Origin: 0-14-3-00-41-53 sp041500225
GTDB taxonomy: Bacteria; Nitrospirota; Thermodesulfovibrionia; Thermodesulfovibrionales; SM23-35
Length of the DNA: 24,027 bases
Assembly: GCA_041500225.1 (NCBI GenBank)
Contig: JBGQLV010000046.1
Location: 1 to 24,027 of the forward strand
Direction of reading: 5' to 3'
Shown: piece by piece, positions 1 to 7,158 of the stretch
Position numbering within the stretch: position 1 is the stretch's first letter
Layout: the number at the start of each line of letters is the position of its first letter
The notes under the pieces: generated by a model
The model's input: only the letters and a program-made list of their open reading frames with translations
Told to the model about the DNA's origin: nothing
Database searches by the model: none
Program-made: the position numbers and the translations under genes

Positions 1-6
1 GCTATA

Positions 7-121
7 AGTAAGGATACATTCTTGTCATTCTCCGGCTTGACCGGGGAATCCAGAAAACCTCTGGATGCCCGCTTACGACCTGCGGGCATGACGACAAAAT
101 TAAGTTGCATGTGTCCTTATT
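7..121. repeat. MITE/REP-like palindromic element
   Basis: An imperfect terminal inverted repeat (7-19 against 109-121, 11 of 13 matching) encloses a second palindrome that begins TGTCAT at 23 and ends ATGACGACA at 96, with an AATCCAG/CTGGAT pair inside. The inner part is related to the element at 23915-24005 near the other end of the window. This indicates a dispersed genomic repeat family lying downstream of ruvB. No coding potential is seen. Confidence 0.6.
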
Positions 122-151
122 AATGACCGCATTAGTATATTAAGGTTAGGT

Positions 152-1210
152 TTACACATGCCTTTTATTTTTAGTTCCTTCAAATAATCCAAATTCATTC
201 TTATAAGTGATATTTAAATGGCTGTATGCCCTTTCTGAAGCCTTTCTTCCATGTGATGTTCTGATTATAAAGTCTGATTTCAATAGAAAAGGTTCAACCA
301 CATCTAATAAAACATCTGTCTCTATCTGGAGAGTTGAAGCAAGTGCTTCAATACCGACAGGTCCGCCTTTATAATTCAGGATAATAGTTTTCAGCAATTT
401 TCTGTCTGTTTCTCCCAAACCATGCTCATCAATACCTTCGAGGGCTAAAGCATCCATGGCTACATCTCTCGTTATTTTTCCTTGAGCTCTAACTTGTGCA
501 TAGTCACGAACACGTTTTAATAACCTATTTGCGACTCTTGGAGTTCCCCTTGCCCTGCGGGCTATTTCATAAGTGCCATCCTGCTCTATAGCTATACCTA
601 ATATTGCCGAGGAACGGTTTACAATTTGGATCAGATCTTTTTCAATATAAAAATCCAGATCTCTTGTAATACCAAATCTTTCTCTCAAGGGTGATGATAA
701 CAGGCCGGATCTGGTTGTTGCACCGATTAAAGTAAAAGGTTCAAGCCTGTATCTGTGAGTTCTTGCATGTACACCTTTGTCGAATATGAAATCCACTGCA
801 AAGTCTTCCATTGCCGGATAAAGGAATTCCTCGACAGTTTTCGGTAGCCTGTGTATTTCATCAATAAAAAAAACATCACCTCTTTCCATATGTGTCAGAA
901 TACCCATCAAGTCGCCGCCTTTTTCTAAAGCCGGGCCGGAGGATGTAATAATCTTAGTACCCATCTCATTGGCAATGATATGAGCTAACGTTGTCTTTCC
1001 CAACCCCGGAGGGCCGTTAAACAAGATGTGGTCTATAGGTTCTTTCCTTTGCAACGCAGCCTCTATCGCAATCTTTAGTGTTTCTACTATTTTATCTTGC
1101 CCTATATATTCAGAAAGCCGCTTGGGTCTTAAGGTTAAGTTGTTATCTTCATCGGAAGGGCTTTTTTCTTCTAAAATTTCCGGAATCTTATTTGTCTCTT
1201 CGTAGATCAC
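152..1210 (-). CDS. ruvB: Holliday junction branch migration ATPase RuvB
   Basis: RuvB is the AAA+ motor that, with RuvA, drives branch migration of Holliday junctions in recombinational repair. The 352-residue product has Walker A GPPGLGKT at 66-73, Walker B DEIH at 117-120, a sensor GATTRSG motif and the C-terminal winged-helix region; this is normal family length. The start is GTG at 1210 and overlaps the ruvA stop by 4 nt (GTGA), so translation is probably coupled. It is the last gene of gmhA-ruvC-ruvA-ruvB. The roughly 24-residue acidic N-terminal lead before the conserved LRPKRLSEYIGQ block is common in the family. Identification is secure. Confidence 0.97.
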   Translation of the reverse strand: MIYEETNKIPEILEEKSPSDEDNNLTLRPKRLSEYIGQDKIVETLKIAIEAALQRKEPIDHILFNGPPGLGKTTLAHIIANEMGTKIITSSGPALEKGGDLMGILTHMERGDVFFIDEIHRLPKTVEEFLYPAMEDFAVDFIFDKGVHARTHRYRLEPFTLIGATTRSGLLSSPLRERFGITRDLDFYIEKDLIQIVNRSSAILGIAIEQDGTYEIARRARGTPRVANRLLKRVRDYAQVRAQGKITRDVAMDALALEGIDEHGLGETDRKLLKTIILNYKGGPVGIEALASTLQIETDVLLDVVEPFLLKSDFIIRTSHGRKASERAYSHLNITYKNEFGLFEGTKNKRHV

Positions 1211-1833
1211 GCCTTTTGACCTCTGTAGACTTCCTCAAATAATTCTTCAGACGAACTTATACGGGGATTCCGTTTCATAGCTTCTTCTATCATCTTCCGT
1301 GCTTCTATCAGCTTATGACCCAATTGTCTCACAAGAACATCCTCGACTTCTTTCCTGAAATCTTCTACAACTTCGGGTGGTAATTCTATCTCCGGCATTA
1401 ATGCATACATTGCCACCTTTCCTTTAAGAGTAGCGACAATCTTATCAGCTTTTCTTTCACCAATGCCTTTTAACTGCTTTAAGGCTCTCGTATCTTTTTC
1501 TTCTATGGAACGAGCTATTTCTCTCACGGGTTTTGTCAGGGCCTTAACAGCCGCAGTAGGGCCAATATCTTCAACAGATATGAAAAGCTCAAAGAATTTT
1601 TTTTCAAAAGGATGCTTGAATCCTACAAGAACAGGCTTAGGCTGTCTTTCTGTCTGGTTATATGAGATGTGTAATTTTAATTCTAATTCATTATCGGGGT
1701 TCTTGTTCTTATCTCTCTTAATTTCGTTCATCACATAAGCCGGGATTAATATATCATAACCTGTTCCACCAACAAACAATGTAATTCGATCATCATATAT
1801 TTCTTTTAGTTTTCCTTCCAGATAAGATATCAT
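1207..1833 (-). CDS. ruvA: Holliday junction DNA-binding protein RuvA
   Basis: RuvA binds four-way junctions as a tetramer and loads RuvB. The N-terminal OB fold begins MISYLEGKLKEI, two helix-hairpin-helix segments follow (SVEDIGPTAAVKAL and LKQLKGIGERKADKI), and a C-terminal RuvB-interacting helix region ends the 208-residue protein, which is typical length. The ATG at 1833 overlaps the ruvC stop by 4 nt (ATGA), and its own stop overlaps ruvB. An acidic stretch EIELPPEVVEDFRKE links the HhH and C-terminal parts. The rightward reading frame inside this gene is a shadow. Confidence 0.96.
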   Translation of the reverse strand: MISYLEGKLKEIYDDRITLFVGGTGYDILIPAYVMNEIKRDKNKNPDNELELKLHISYNQTERQPKPVLVGFKHPFEKKFFELFISVEDIGPTAAVKALTKPVREIARSIEEKDTRALKQLKGIGERKADKIVATLKGKVAMYALMPEIELPPEVVEDFRKEVEDVLVRQLGHKLIEARKMIEEAMKRNPRISSSEELFEEVYRGQKA

Positions 1834-2339
1834 TTATATCTCTCTGGCGTCTTTCTATAAAATGCAGTTAAGGCTACAGCCAATGCGTCTGAGGCATGAA
1901 AAGATTTAACATTAGTGATCTTAAGCAATTTTTTTATAGTCTCTTTAACTTGATATTTATCTGCTCCGCCATGTCCTACTAAAGAATTTTTTACCTCTTT
2001 TGGCGTGATCTCAATCATCGAGACATTATTTTGGAAAACAGATATATATATGATACCTAAAACCCCACCTAATAATATACCAGCTCTAGGGTATCTGACC
2101 AGAGAAAATACATTCTCTACAGCAATTAAGTCTGGATGTAATGTGCGTATCAAATGATTTATGTCAGAATGAATCTGGAACAGTCTGTTGGAGATATGTT
2201 CTTTTGGAGATGTTTTAATATAACCGCATTTAAGTAAAGATGAAGCGTTTTTATCACATTTGATAGCCCCAAAACCAGTACTGGCTAAACCTGGGTCCAA
2301 ACCTAAAATGATAAGGTTATTTTTTCCTTGGTGCTTCAA
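1830..2339 (-). CDS. ruvC: Holliday junction endonuclease RuvC
   Basis: RuvC resolves Holliday junctions by paired nicks. Acidic active-site residues are visible: D15 in LGLDPG, E75 in AVENVF and D151 in HASDAL. H148 occupies the position that is Asp in E. coli but His in Thermus-type enzymes. The 169-residue length is normal. No ATG is available near the N-terminus. The frame opens at TTG (2339), inside the last 23 nt of gmhA, with a weak GAAGAG upstream; an ATC/ATT codon just before the conserved ILGLDPG is an alternative. The stop overlaps the ruvA start. Confidence 0.94.
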   Translation of the reverse strand: MKHQGKNNLIILGLDPGLASTGFGAIKCDKNASSLLKCGYIKTSPKEHISNRLFQIHSDINHLIRTLHPDLIAVENVFSLVRYPRAGILLGGVLGIIYISVFQNNVSMIEITPKEVKNSLVGHGGADKYQVKETIKKLLKITNVKSFHASDALAVALTAFYRKTPERYK

Positions 2340-2958
2340 ATAGTATCTCTTCTACCATCTGGCATATGATATGTCCGAGTGTTATGTGGGTCTCCTGAAT
2401 TCGCGGTGTGTTATCAGATGGGACGATGAATGTATATGTTGCCTTAGATGCAAGTTTCTCTCCTTTTAGGCCGGTAAATGCAACTGTTGTTAATTTCTTC
2501 TTTTTTGCAACATCCATCGCCTTAAGGATATTAGGTGAATTTCCACTTGTACTGATTGCAATTACAACGTCACCCTCGTCTGCAAGGGCTTTAAGCTGTT
2601 TTGCAAAGACTTCAGAAAAATCATAATCGTTAGCAATTGAGGTTATCACTGCCATGTCAGTATTGAGCGCGATAGCTGGAAGACCAGGACGATCTTTCTT
2701 GAACCTATTAATAAACTCTGCCGCGATGTGCGAGGCGTCAGTTGAACTCCCGCCATTGCCAAAAAGGATTAGTTTTTTCCCATCATTGAAGGCATTGGCG
2801 ATAGCCTTTGCAACCTCAATGATTTTATCAATATTTTTTTCCTCTGCAAATTTCTCTTTAACGTTGATGCTTTCTTCAAATGCCTTAAGTATTTTGTCTT
2901 TCATATCAGCAAGGTTATTAGTTTTTTCCGCCCCGGCAAATTCGCCTGAGGCGAACAT
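2317..2958 (-). CDS. gmhA: sedoheptulose-7-phosphate isomerase (phosphoheptose isomerase) GmhA
   Basis: GmhA is a SIS-domain enzyme that converts sedoheptulose 7-phosphate to heptose 7-phosphate, the first step to the nucleotide-heptose used in LPS core or S-layer glycans. The phosphate-binding GNGGSSTDASH motif is at 67-77. Zinc ligands H77, E81, Q188 and H196 match H61/E65/Q172/H180 of the E. coli enzyme with constant spacing. The ATG at 2958 has a GAGG ribosome site 5 nt upstream. The first 18 residues look like an extension and include a perfect TTCGCCTGAGGCGAA palindrome (2941-2955), so Met19 is a possible alternative start but lacks a ribosome site. First gene of the ruv operon. Confidence 0.92.
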   Translation of the reverse strand: MFASGEFAGAEKTNNLADMKDKILKAFEESINVKEKFAEEKNIDKIIEVAKAIANAFNDGKKLILFGNGGSSTDASHIAAEFINRFKKDRPGLPAIALNTDMAVITSIANDYDFSEVFAKQLKALADEGDVVIAISTSGNSPNILKAMDVAKKKKLTTVAFTGLKGEKLASKATYTFIVPSDNTPRIQETHITLGHIICQMVEEILFEAPRKK

Positions 2959-2978
2959 GATACCTCTATTTCTTAATT

Positions 2979-3008
2979 AGAGTAACCAAATCAGAGTTTT
3001 TATGTCAA
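2979..3008 (-). promoter_or_regulatory. sigma-70-type promoter of gmhA-ruvCAB
   Basis: On the minus strand TTGACA (3008-3003) is followed after 18 nt by TACTCT (2984-2979). It lies just upstream of gmhA and back to back with the csp promoter. Prediction from sequence only. Confidence 0.45.
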
Positions 3009-3037
3009 TCAGTTATATAACTTTTTTACCAAAATCC

Positions 3038-3065
3038 TTGACCTTTCAATAACTCTATGTAATAC
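3038..3065 (+). promoter_or_regulatory. sigma-70-type promoter of the cold-shock gene
   Basis: TTGACC (3038-3043), a 16-nt spacer and TAATAC (3060-3065). The predicted transcript start near 3072 gives a leader of about 115 nt before the csp ATG, the long-leader arrangement typical of cspA-type genes. Confidence 0.6.
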
Positions 3066-3089
3066 TATTCGCGAAGTTTCGGAAGTTTT

Positions 3090-3143
3090 GCTGTATACAG
3101 CCTCAAGGACTATGAATCTTGCGGCTTCTTTATGGCAAGATTC
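3090..3143 (+). promoter_or_regulatory. structured 5' leader of the cold-shock gene
   Basis: The leader holds a perfect 12-bp palindrome GCTGTATACAGC (3090-3101), then a hairpin with a perfect 9-bp stem (GAATCTTGC 3114-3122 with GCAAGATTC 3135-3143, 12-nt loop). A smaller GTAATC/GATTAT pairing follows before the AAGGAGG. By analogy with cspA mRNA leaders it may act as an RNA thermosensor; that role is inferred. Confidence 0.5.
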
Positions 3144-3186
3144 CGTAATCTTCGATTATTATTTATTTGCAAGGAGGTGTAGCAGC

Positions 3187-3387
3187 ATGGTAAAGGGAAC
3201 CGTTAAGTGGTTCAATGAATCCAAGGGTTTTGGATTCATCACCAAGGAAGACGGCGGAGATGTTTTTGTTCACTATTCTGAAATTCAGGGAAATGGGTTT
3301 AAATCCCTGTCCGAAGGTCAGGCAGTGAGCTTCGAAGTTGTTGATGGTCCTAAGGGTCCAAAAGCAGCAAACGTTACAAAACTCTAA
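3187..3387 (+). CDS. csp: cold-shock domain protein (CspA family)
   Basis: A 66-residue single cold-shock domain, an OB-fold RNA/DNA chaperone. RNP1 KGFGFIT and RNP2 VFVHYS are intact, as are the opening MVKGTVKWFNESKG and the GPKGPKAANV ending. The ATG at 3187 is set by a strong AAGGAGGT at 3171-3178; the frame stays open upstream to 3088, but that part is leader. It has its own promoter and a long structured leader, suggesting post-transcriptional control by temperature. A strong hairpin follows the stop codon. Subtype (cold-inducible or constitutive) cannot be told from sequence. Confidence 0.96.
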   Translation: MVKGTVKWFNESKGFGFITKEDGGDVFVHYSEIQGNGFKSLSEGQAVSFEVVDGPKGPKAANVTKL

Positions 3388-3394
3388 GCCAAAA

Positions 3395-3426
3395 AATGCA
3401 GGTCTCGATTTATCGAGACCTGCATT
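3395..3426. terminator. strong hairpin terminator downstream of csp
   Basis: A perfect inverted repeat with 13-15 bp arms (AATGCAGGTCTCGAT and its complement) is flanked on the left by six A residues. Read leftward this is a classic intrinsic terminator with a T6 tail. Rightward, after csp, it has the stem but no U-tract. It probably ends csp transcripts and blocks leftward read-through. Confidence 0.75.
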
Positions 3427-3694
3427 ATCAATAATGCCAATCTTATTTTTCCCTTCATTATTATCATAATAAGAAACAAAAAGGATAAGGAAAATTAGTA
3501 ATCCCCCTTTATCCCCTCGGTTGCAAGTCGTACCAACCTTTAGAAAAGAGGGAGTCATAATGCTGAGAGTCCAGAAATTTGCTAATTTATCCCCCTCTTT
3601 TTTGAAGAGGGGTTAGGGGAGATTAACAAAAACAATTGATTCACATTCACATGCCATGATGTTACAATTTATCAAACAGGTGTGATAAGGAGCA
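3427..3694. repeat. non-coding spacer with CCCCTCTT/AAGAGGGG palindrome
   Basis: No gene is seen here. The spacer carries C-rich and G-rich tracts, with a perfect hairpin CCCCTCTT (3592-3599) / AAGAGGGG (3605-3612) followed by GGTTAGGGG. This resembles the dispersed C/G-rich repeat families found inside valS and in cassette 6 of this window. Confidence 0.5.
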
Positions 3695-3700
3695 TTGCTG

Positions 3701-4210
3701 ATGGATTCAGAGGAACACTTAGAGATAGTCAATAATAGGGGCGAGGTTATCGGTTATGCGCCGAGATCCGAGATTCACGGCAACCCGGCTTTGATTCACA
3801 GGGTAGTGCATGTGCTTGTATTTAATAAAAAGGGAGAACTTCTTTTACAGAAACGTTCACAAAATAAGGATGTTGCTCCTGGGAAATGGGATACATCGGT
3901 TGGGGGGCATGTGGGAATAGGTGAAGAACTGCATTTTTCATCCAGAAGAGAGATGCATGAGGAACTCGGGGTTAGCGGTTGCGAACTCGAATGTCTATAT
4001 ACATATATTCATAGCAATCTGTATGAAACAGAGCTTGTTACTACTTATCGATGTATATATGATGGCGATATCTCTTTTAATAATAATGAGATTGAGGAAA
4101 TAAGATTCTGGAGTTTTGATGAGATAAGAGAAGTCATGGGCAAAAATATGTTAAGCGATAATTTTGAGAATGAATTTAAGACTTATCTTGGTTATCACCT
4201 GCCGCGATAA
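3701..4210 (+). CDS. Nudix hydrolase (YfcD/IDI-like)
   Basis: A 169-residue Nudix-fold pyrophosphohydrolase with a perfect Nudix box (G-x5-E-x7-REMHEELGV) that would bind Mg2+. The sequences around it (EIVNNRGEVIGYAPRSE, HRVVHVLVFN, LQKRSQNKDVAPGKWDTSVGGH) are those of the YfcD / isopentenyl-diphosphate-isomerase-like subgroup of 160-180 residues; the substrate is unknown. The ATG at 3701 is chosen because AAGGAG ends 8 nt before it; TTG at 3695 is too close to that site. It stands alone, convergent with the lipoprotein gene 21 nt downstream. Confidence 0.9.
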   Translation: MDSEEHLEIVNNRGEVIGYAPRSEIHGNPALIHRVVHVLVFNKKGELLLQKRSQNKDVAPGKWDTSVGGHVGIGEELHFSSRREMHEELGVSGCELECLYTYIHSNLYETELVTTYRCIYDGDISFNNNEIEEIRFWSFDEIREVMGKNMLSDNFENEFKTYLGYHLPR

Positions 4211-4231
4211 TAAGTATTCTGATTAACGAAC

Positions 4232-5233
4232 TTATCTATACGGAATAAAAACGATATCTCTTATCTCTGCTGGAGGGCCTTCTTTTGAAGGGCCCAGAGC
4301 AGTTACCCTGTAGTTCCTTTTCGTTGATGGTTTATCTTTATCAAGGAATGCAGGAGTCTGAGTCTCTCCAATAAATATAAAACCCTCTTTTTTATTTATT
4401 TCTCTGTAAACCTTATAGCCGGCTACCCATGTCTCAGGGGCTTCTTTCCAGATGAGATATACATTCTCCTTTTTAACCACTGCCTGAAGGCCTGAGGGAG
4501 AAGATGGAATAAATTCGAACGGATTTATCTCAATCTCCTCTGAAGCAGCTCCTTCATCCCTTATATCGCTTCCTACAAGGCTTCTTATCGTATAATAGAC
4601 AGGCCCTTTTATATCAAAGTTATCCCTGAATGAAGTTTCTTTCACTGGTTCTTTATTCACAGGCATTAATTGATATGTGCCTTTCTCATTACTTTTATAG
4701 ATGTTATACATGATTCTATCTCCTGCACTTTCCCAGTTCAATATCAAAGAGTCATGTTCTATCTTAAATAGAATGTTTCCGGGAGGAGGGCTGATTTCAG
4801 GAACAATTTGTATAATATTTGAGTCATTGCTTATTATACCTTTCAAATTCTGGGAAACAATTTTATATTTGTACGTAGAGCCTGTTTTAAAATCATTATC
4901 TATATAAGACCGTTTATTGTTTTCAAGGGTGGCAATCTTTTCAAAGTCCCCACCTGTTGATTTCATCAGATAAAATCCCTTTATTGCCGGTTCTTTATCT
5001 TTTGGAAACTCCCACAGGAGGATAATCTCTGATTCTCTGTGGATGGCCCTGAGCACAGAAGGCGGGTCTGGCTTTTCGTATGATTTAAGTGTAGGGTCGC
5101 CTTTTTTGCCGCATGATGTAAGTAAGCAGCAAGCAGTAAGCAGTAAGCAGTAAAAAACTAAAAATCCCGACCTGAATTTCGACTTCCGGATTCTGTATTT
5201 TTTGCTCTCTTCTATAATTCCTTTATGTTTCAA
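4232..5233 (-). CDS. lipoprotein with three fibronectin type III-like domains
   Basis: A 333-residue predicted lipoprotein. A basic N-terminus precedes a hydrophobic stretch ending LLTSC, a good lipobox with Cys41 as the lipidated residue, then GKKGDP, the CGKKGxP-type motif seen in small lipoproteins next to lysA/argH genes. Three beta-sandwich repeats follow, each with a PPS/PSS-type opening and WEFP, NWES or LIWKEAP cores (about residues 55-145, 146-240 and 241-333). The start is uncertain: only TTG (5233) fits the frame. The signal peptide is encoded by a 7-bp tandem repeat (5121-5153), so copy-number change would shift the frame. It follows argH by 21 nt and is probably cotranscribed. 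Confidence 0.8.
   Translation of the reverse strand: MKHKGIIEESKKYRIRKSKFRSGFLVFYCLLLTACCLLTSCGKKGDPTLKSYEKPDPPSVLRAIHRESEIILLWEFPKDKEPAIKGFYLMKSTGGDFEKIATLENNKRSYIDNDFKTGSTYKYKIVSQNLKGIISNDSNIIQIVPEISPPPGNILFKIEHDSLILNWESAGDRIMYNIYKSNEKGTYQLMPVNKEPVKETSFRDNFDIKGPVYYTIRSLVGSDIRDEGAASEEIEINPFEFIPSSPSGLQAVVKKENVYLIWKEAPETWVAGYKVYREINKKEGFIFIGETQTPAFLDKDKPSTKRNYRVTALGPSKEGPPAEIRDIVFIPYR
5121..5153. repeat. heptanucleotide tandem repeat inside lipoprotein signal peptide
   Basis: Four 7-bp units (AGTAAGC, AGCAAGC, AGTAAGC, AGTAAGC) plus a partial fifth, read on the plus strand. Seven is not a multiple of three, so gain or loss of one unit would break the lipoprotein frame. A related AGTAAGT pair forms the last codons and stop of argH (5255-5270). 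Confidence 0.85.
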
Positions 5234-5254
5234 GTTAAGATAGTTCCCTATAAT

Positions 5255-6634
5255 CTACTTACTACTTACTGTTTTCCTGAGTCTTCTTATCTGTTTTATA
5301 ACTTCGTCAAGCGATGTGCCACCCAGAGATTTTTTATTCCTTACGGATTCTTCTGCTTTTAGACAGGAATAGATATCGCTTGTAATTAAATTTGAAAAGG
5401 TATTCAATTCTTTTAATGTGAGATCTTCAAATCTTTTTTTCTTTTCAATACAATAAAGTACAATCTTACCTGTGATTTCATGAGCTTTCCTGAAAGGGAT
5501 CCCCTTTTTTACAAGGTACTCTGCGATATCAGTTGCAGTCGAATAGGCGTTTCCTGCAGTTTTATGCATTCTCTTTGTATTAAATCTTGTAACAGGCAAC
5601 ATTTCATTCAGGATAATGAGACAGGATTTGACTGTATCCACTGTATCAAAAACAGGCAATTTGTCTTCCTGTAAATCCCTGTTATATGAGAGTGGAAGGC
5701 CTTTCATTACAGTTAAAAGAGATAACAGATTTCCATAGACCCTCCCTGTTTTTCCTCTGATGAGTTCTGCCACATCCGGATTTTTTTTCTGAGGCATTAT
5801 GCTTGACCCTGTCGTGTAAGCGTCAGGTAGTTCAATGAACCTGAATTCCTCTGCCGACCATAATATAAGTTCCTCGGCAAGTCTTGAAAGGTGCATGATA
5901 AGTAAGGCAGTATTTGATAGGAACTCTATTGCAAAGTCCCTGTCAGATACCGCATCAATGCTATTTTGAGAGATTCCTTCGAAACCGAGAAGTTTTGCGA
6001 CATAAACCCTATTTATAGGAAGGGCTGTTCCTGCAATAGCACAAGAGCCTAATGGAAGTAGATTTATCCTTTTTGATGCATCTTTAAGTCTTTCAACATC
6101 CCTCTGCAGCATTTCAACATAGGCGAGCAGGTGATGAGAAAGTAGTACAGGCTGTGCCCTTTGCATATGTGTATAACCAGGCATTAATGAATTGAGGTGT
6201 TTTGTTGCTATATTAAGAAGTGTCTTCTGGAATTTCTTTATGAGTGATAATATCTCTCTCGTTTCTGCCCTTAGGTATAATCTTAGGTCAAGTGCTACCT
6301 GATCGTTCCGTGATCGTGCTGTATGAAGTTTTCCACCAGCATCACCTATTTTTTTTATGAGTGCAGCCTCGATATTCATATGAATATCCTCGAGGTCTTT
6401 TCTGAACCTGAACTTTCCTGACTCTATCTCGTGTGCTATATCTCTGAGCCCATTGATTATCTTTTCAGAATCCTCTTTCGGGATTATCCCCTGTTTACCG
6501 AGCATCTTTGCATGTGCAATACTTCCTCTGACATCGTATCTCCATAAACGGTGGTCAAATGAGATAGACTCTGTGAAGGATTCCACAATCTTTGAGGTCT
6601 TTTCCCTGAACCTTCCTGCCCAGGGTTTTTTCAT
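5255..6634 (-). CDS. argH: argininosuccinate lyase
   Basis: Cleaves argininosuccinate to arginine and fumarate, the last step of arginine synthesis; a cytoplasmic homotetramer. The 459 residues match family length. The N-terminus MKKPWAGRF is typical and the signature GSSIMPQKKNP lies at 276-286, holding the catalytic serine. TARSRNDQVALDLRLYLR and the MPGYTHMQRAQP block are also present. The ATG at 6634 has AGGA upstream. The last codons and the stop are made of the AGTAAGT repeat unit (5255-5270), so the C-terminal residues VSSK are repeat-derived. A TTGACA-TATTAT promoter lies about 160 nt upstream; the fibronectin-type lipoprotein gene follows. Confidence 0.96.
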   Translation of the reverse strand: MKKPWAGRFREKTSKIVESFTESISFDHRLWRYDVRGSIAHAKMLGKQGIIPKEDSEKIINGLRDIAHEIESGKFRFRKDLEDIHMNIEAALIKKIGDAGGKLHTARSRNDQVALDLRLYLRAETREILSLIKKFQKTLLNIATKHLNSLMPGYTHMQRAQPVLLSHHLLAYVEMLQRDVERLKDASKRINLLPLGSCAIAGTALPINRVYVAKLLGFEGISQNSIDAVSDRDFAIEFLSNTALLIMHLSRLAEELILWSAEEFRFIELPDAYTTGSSIMPQKKNPDVAELIRGKTGRVYGNLLSLLTVMKGLPLSYNRDLQEDKLPVFDTVDTVKSCLIILNEMLPVTRFNTKRMHKTAGNAYSTATDIAEYLVKKGIPFRKAHEITGKIVLYCIEKKKRFEDLTLKELNTFSNLITSDIYSCLKAEESVRNKKSLGGTSLDEVIKQIRRLRKTVSSK

Positions 6635-6656
6635 GTTTTTTTCCTGAACCCCATTG

Positions 6657-6740
6657 TTATATCTTCAAGCTGTTTAAAGACCTCGAATGTAACAGGTCAG
6701 TAAGTGGCATTACAGATATATTGCCTTTTATCGAAGCCAT
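6657..6740 (-). pseudogene. remnant of a DUF4388-type gene N-terminus
   Basis: ATG at 6740, preceded by AGGAAGG, opens a 27-codon frame starting MASIKGNISVMPLTDLL. This looks like the first residues of DUF4388 (PatA-N-like) signalling proteins, which normally continue for more than 100 residues. After Leu17 the sequence no longer fits and a stop follows at 6657. A different frame downstream reads VFKQLEDITMGFRKK up to the argH start and may be the original C-terminus. I infer an internal deletion. It could instead be a small leader peptide upstream of argH. Confidence 0.35.
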
Positions 6741-6795
6741 ACAGCCTTCCTAAATAACTCCTTTCAGCTAATTACATAGAAGAACGAATCCTATA

Positions 6796-6824
6796 ATAAT
6801 AAAGGTCAAGGTAGATACTGTCAA
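6796..6824 (-). promoter_or_regulatory. sigma-70-type promoter upstream of argH
   Basis: On the minus strand TTGACA (6824-6819), a 17-nt spacer and TATTAT (6801-6796). It would drive the DUF4388 remnant, argH and the lipoprotein. It lies in the 6741-6938 gap, which has no other gene that I can see. Confidence 0.65.
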
Positions 6825-6938
6825 GATAGGGCCTATTGATATTATCAGACATGGAACACCTTTGCGGGTTCAAGACTAATGGGTCAATGACTCGTAGAGA
6901 CTCGACAAATAGCAATAAATGGTCGCTGTCCTTTGGGA

Positions 6939-7121
6939 CTATTTTAGGCAATCATCCCGCCACAGGCAGTTAAACTGCTCGCATGCTCCTGCGGTAGCAC
7001 CACCAAAACAGTCAAAGTTTCCTTCAGATCGCTGGATGGCACGGATAATATCATCTTTCTTCATATTCCCGGCCATTACACCTTTTCCCTTCGCAATCTC
7101 TTTTACATGTTTTAGAGTCAT
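6939..7121 (-). CDS. small SAP/Rho_N-like protein with C-terminal cysteines
   Basis: A 60-residue protein. The N-terminal half (MTLKHVKEIAKGKGVMAGNMKKDDIIRAIQ, residues 1-30, written here as the SAP/Rho-N helix-turn-helix pattern) suggests nucleic-acid binding. The C-terminal half has four cysteines (CFGG, ACEQ, NCLW, DDC) that could bind metal. An AAGGAGG ribosome site precedes the ATG at 7121. It starts 37 nt after nadC and is probably the last gene of that operon. I recall similar small proteins in other bacteria but know no defined function. Confidence 0.75.
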   Translation of the reverse strand: MTLKHVKEIAKGKGVMAGNMKKDDIIRAIQRSEGNFDCFGGATAGACEQFNCLWRDDCLK

Positions 7122-7158
7122 AATTATCCTCCTTGCTTAGGTAAACAGTATACCAAAT

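Noticed and set aside
3088..3186. N-terminal extension of the cold-shock protein
   Set aside because: It covers the structured leader; the ribosome site and family alignment place the start at 3187.
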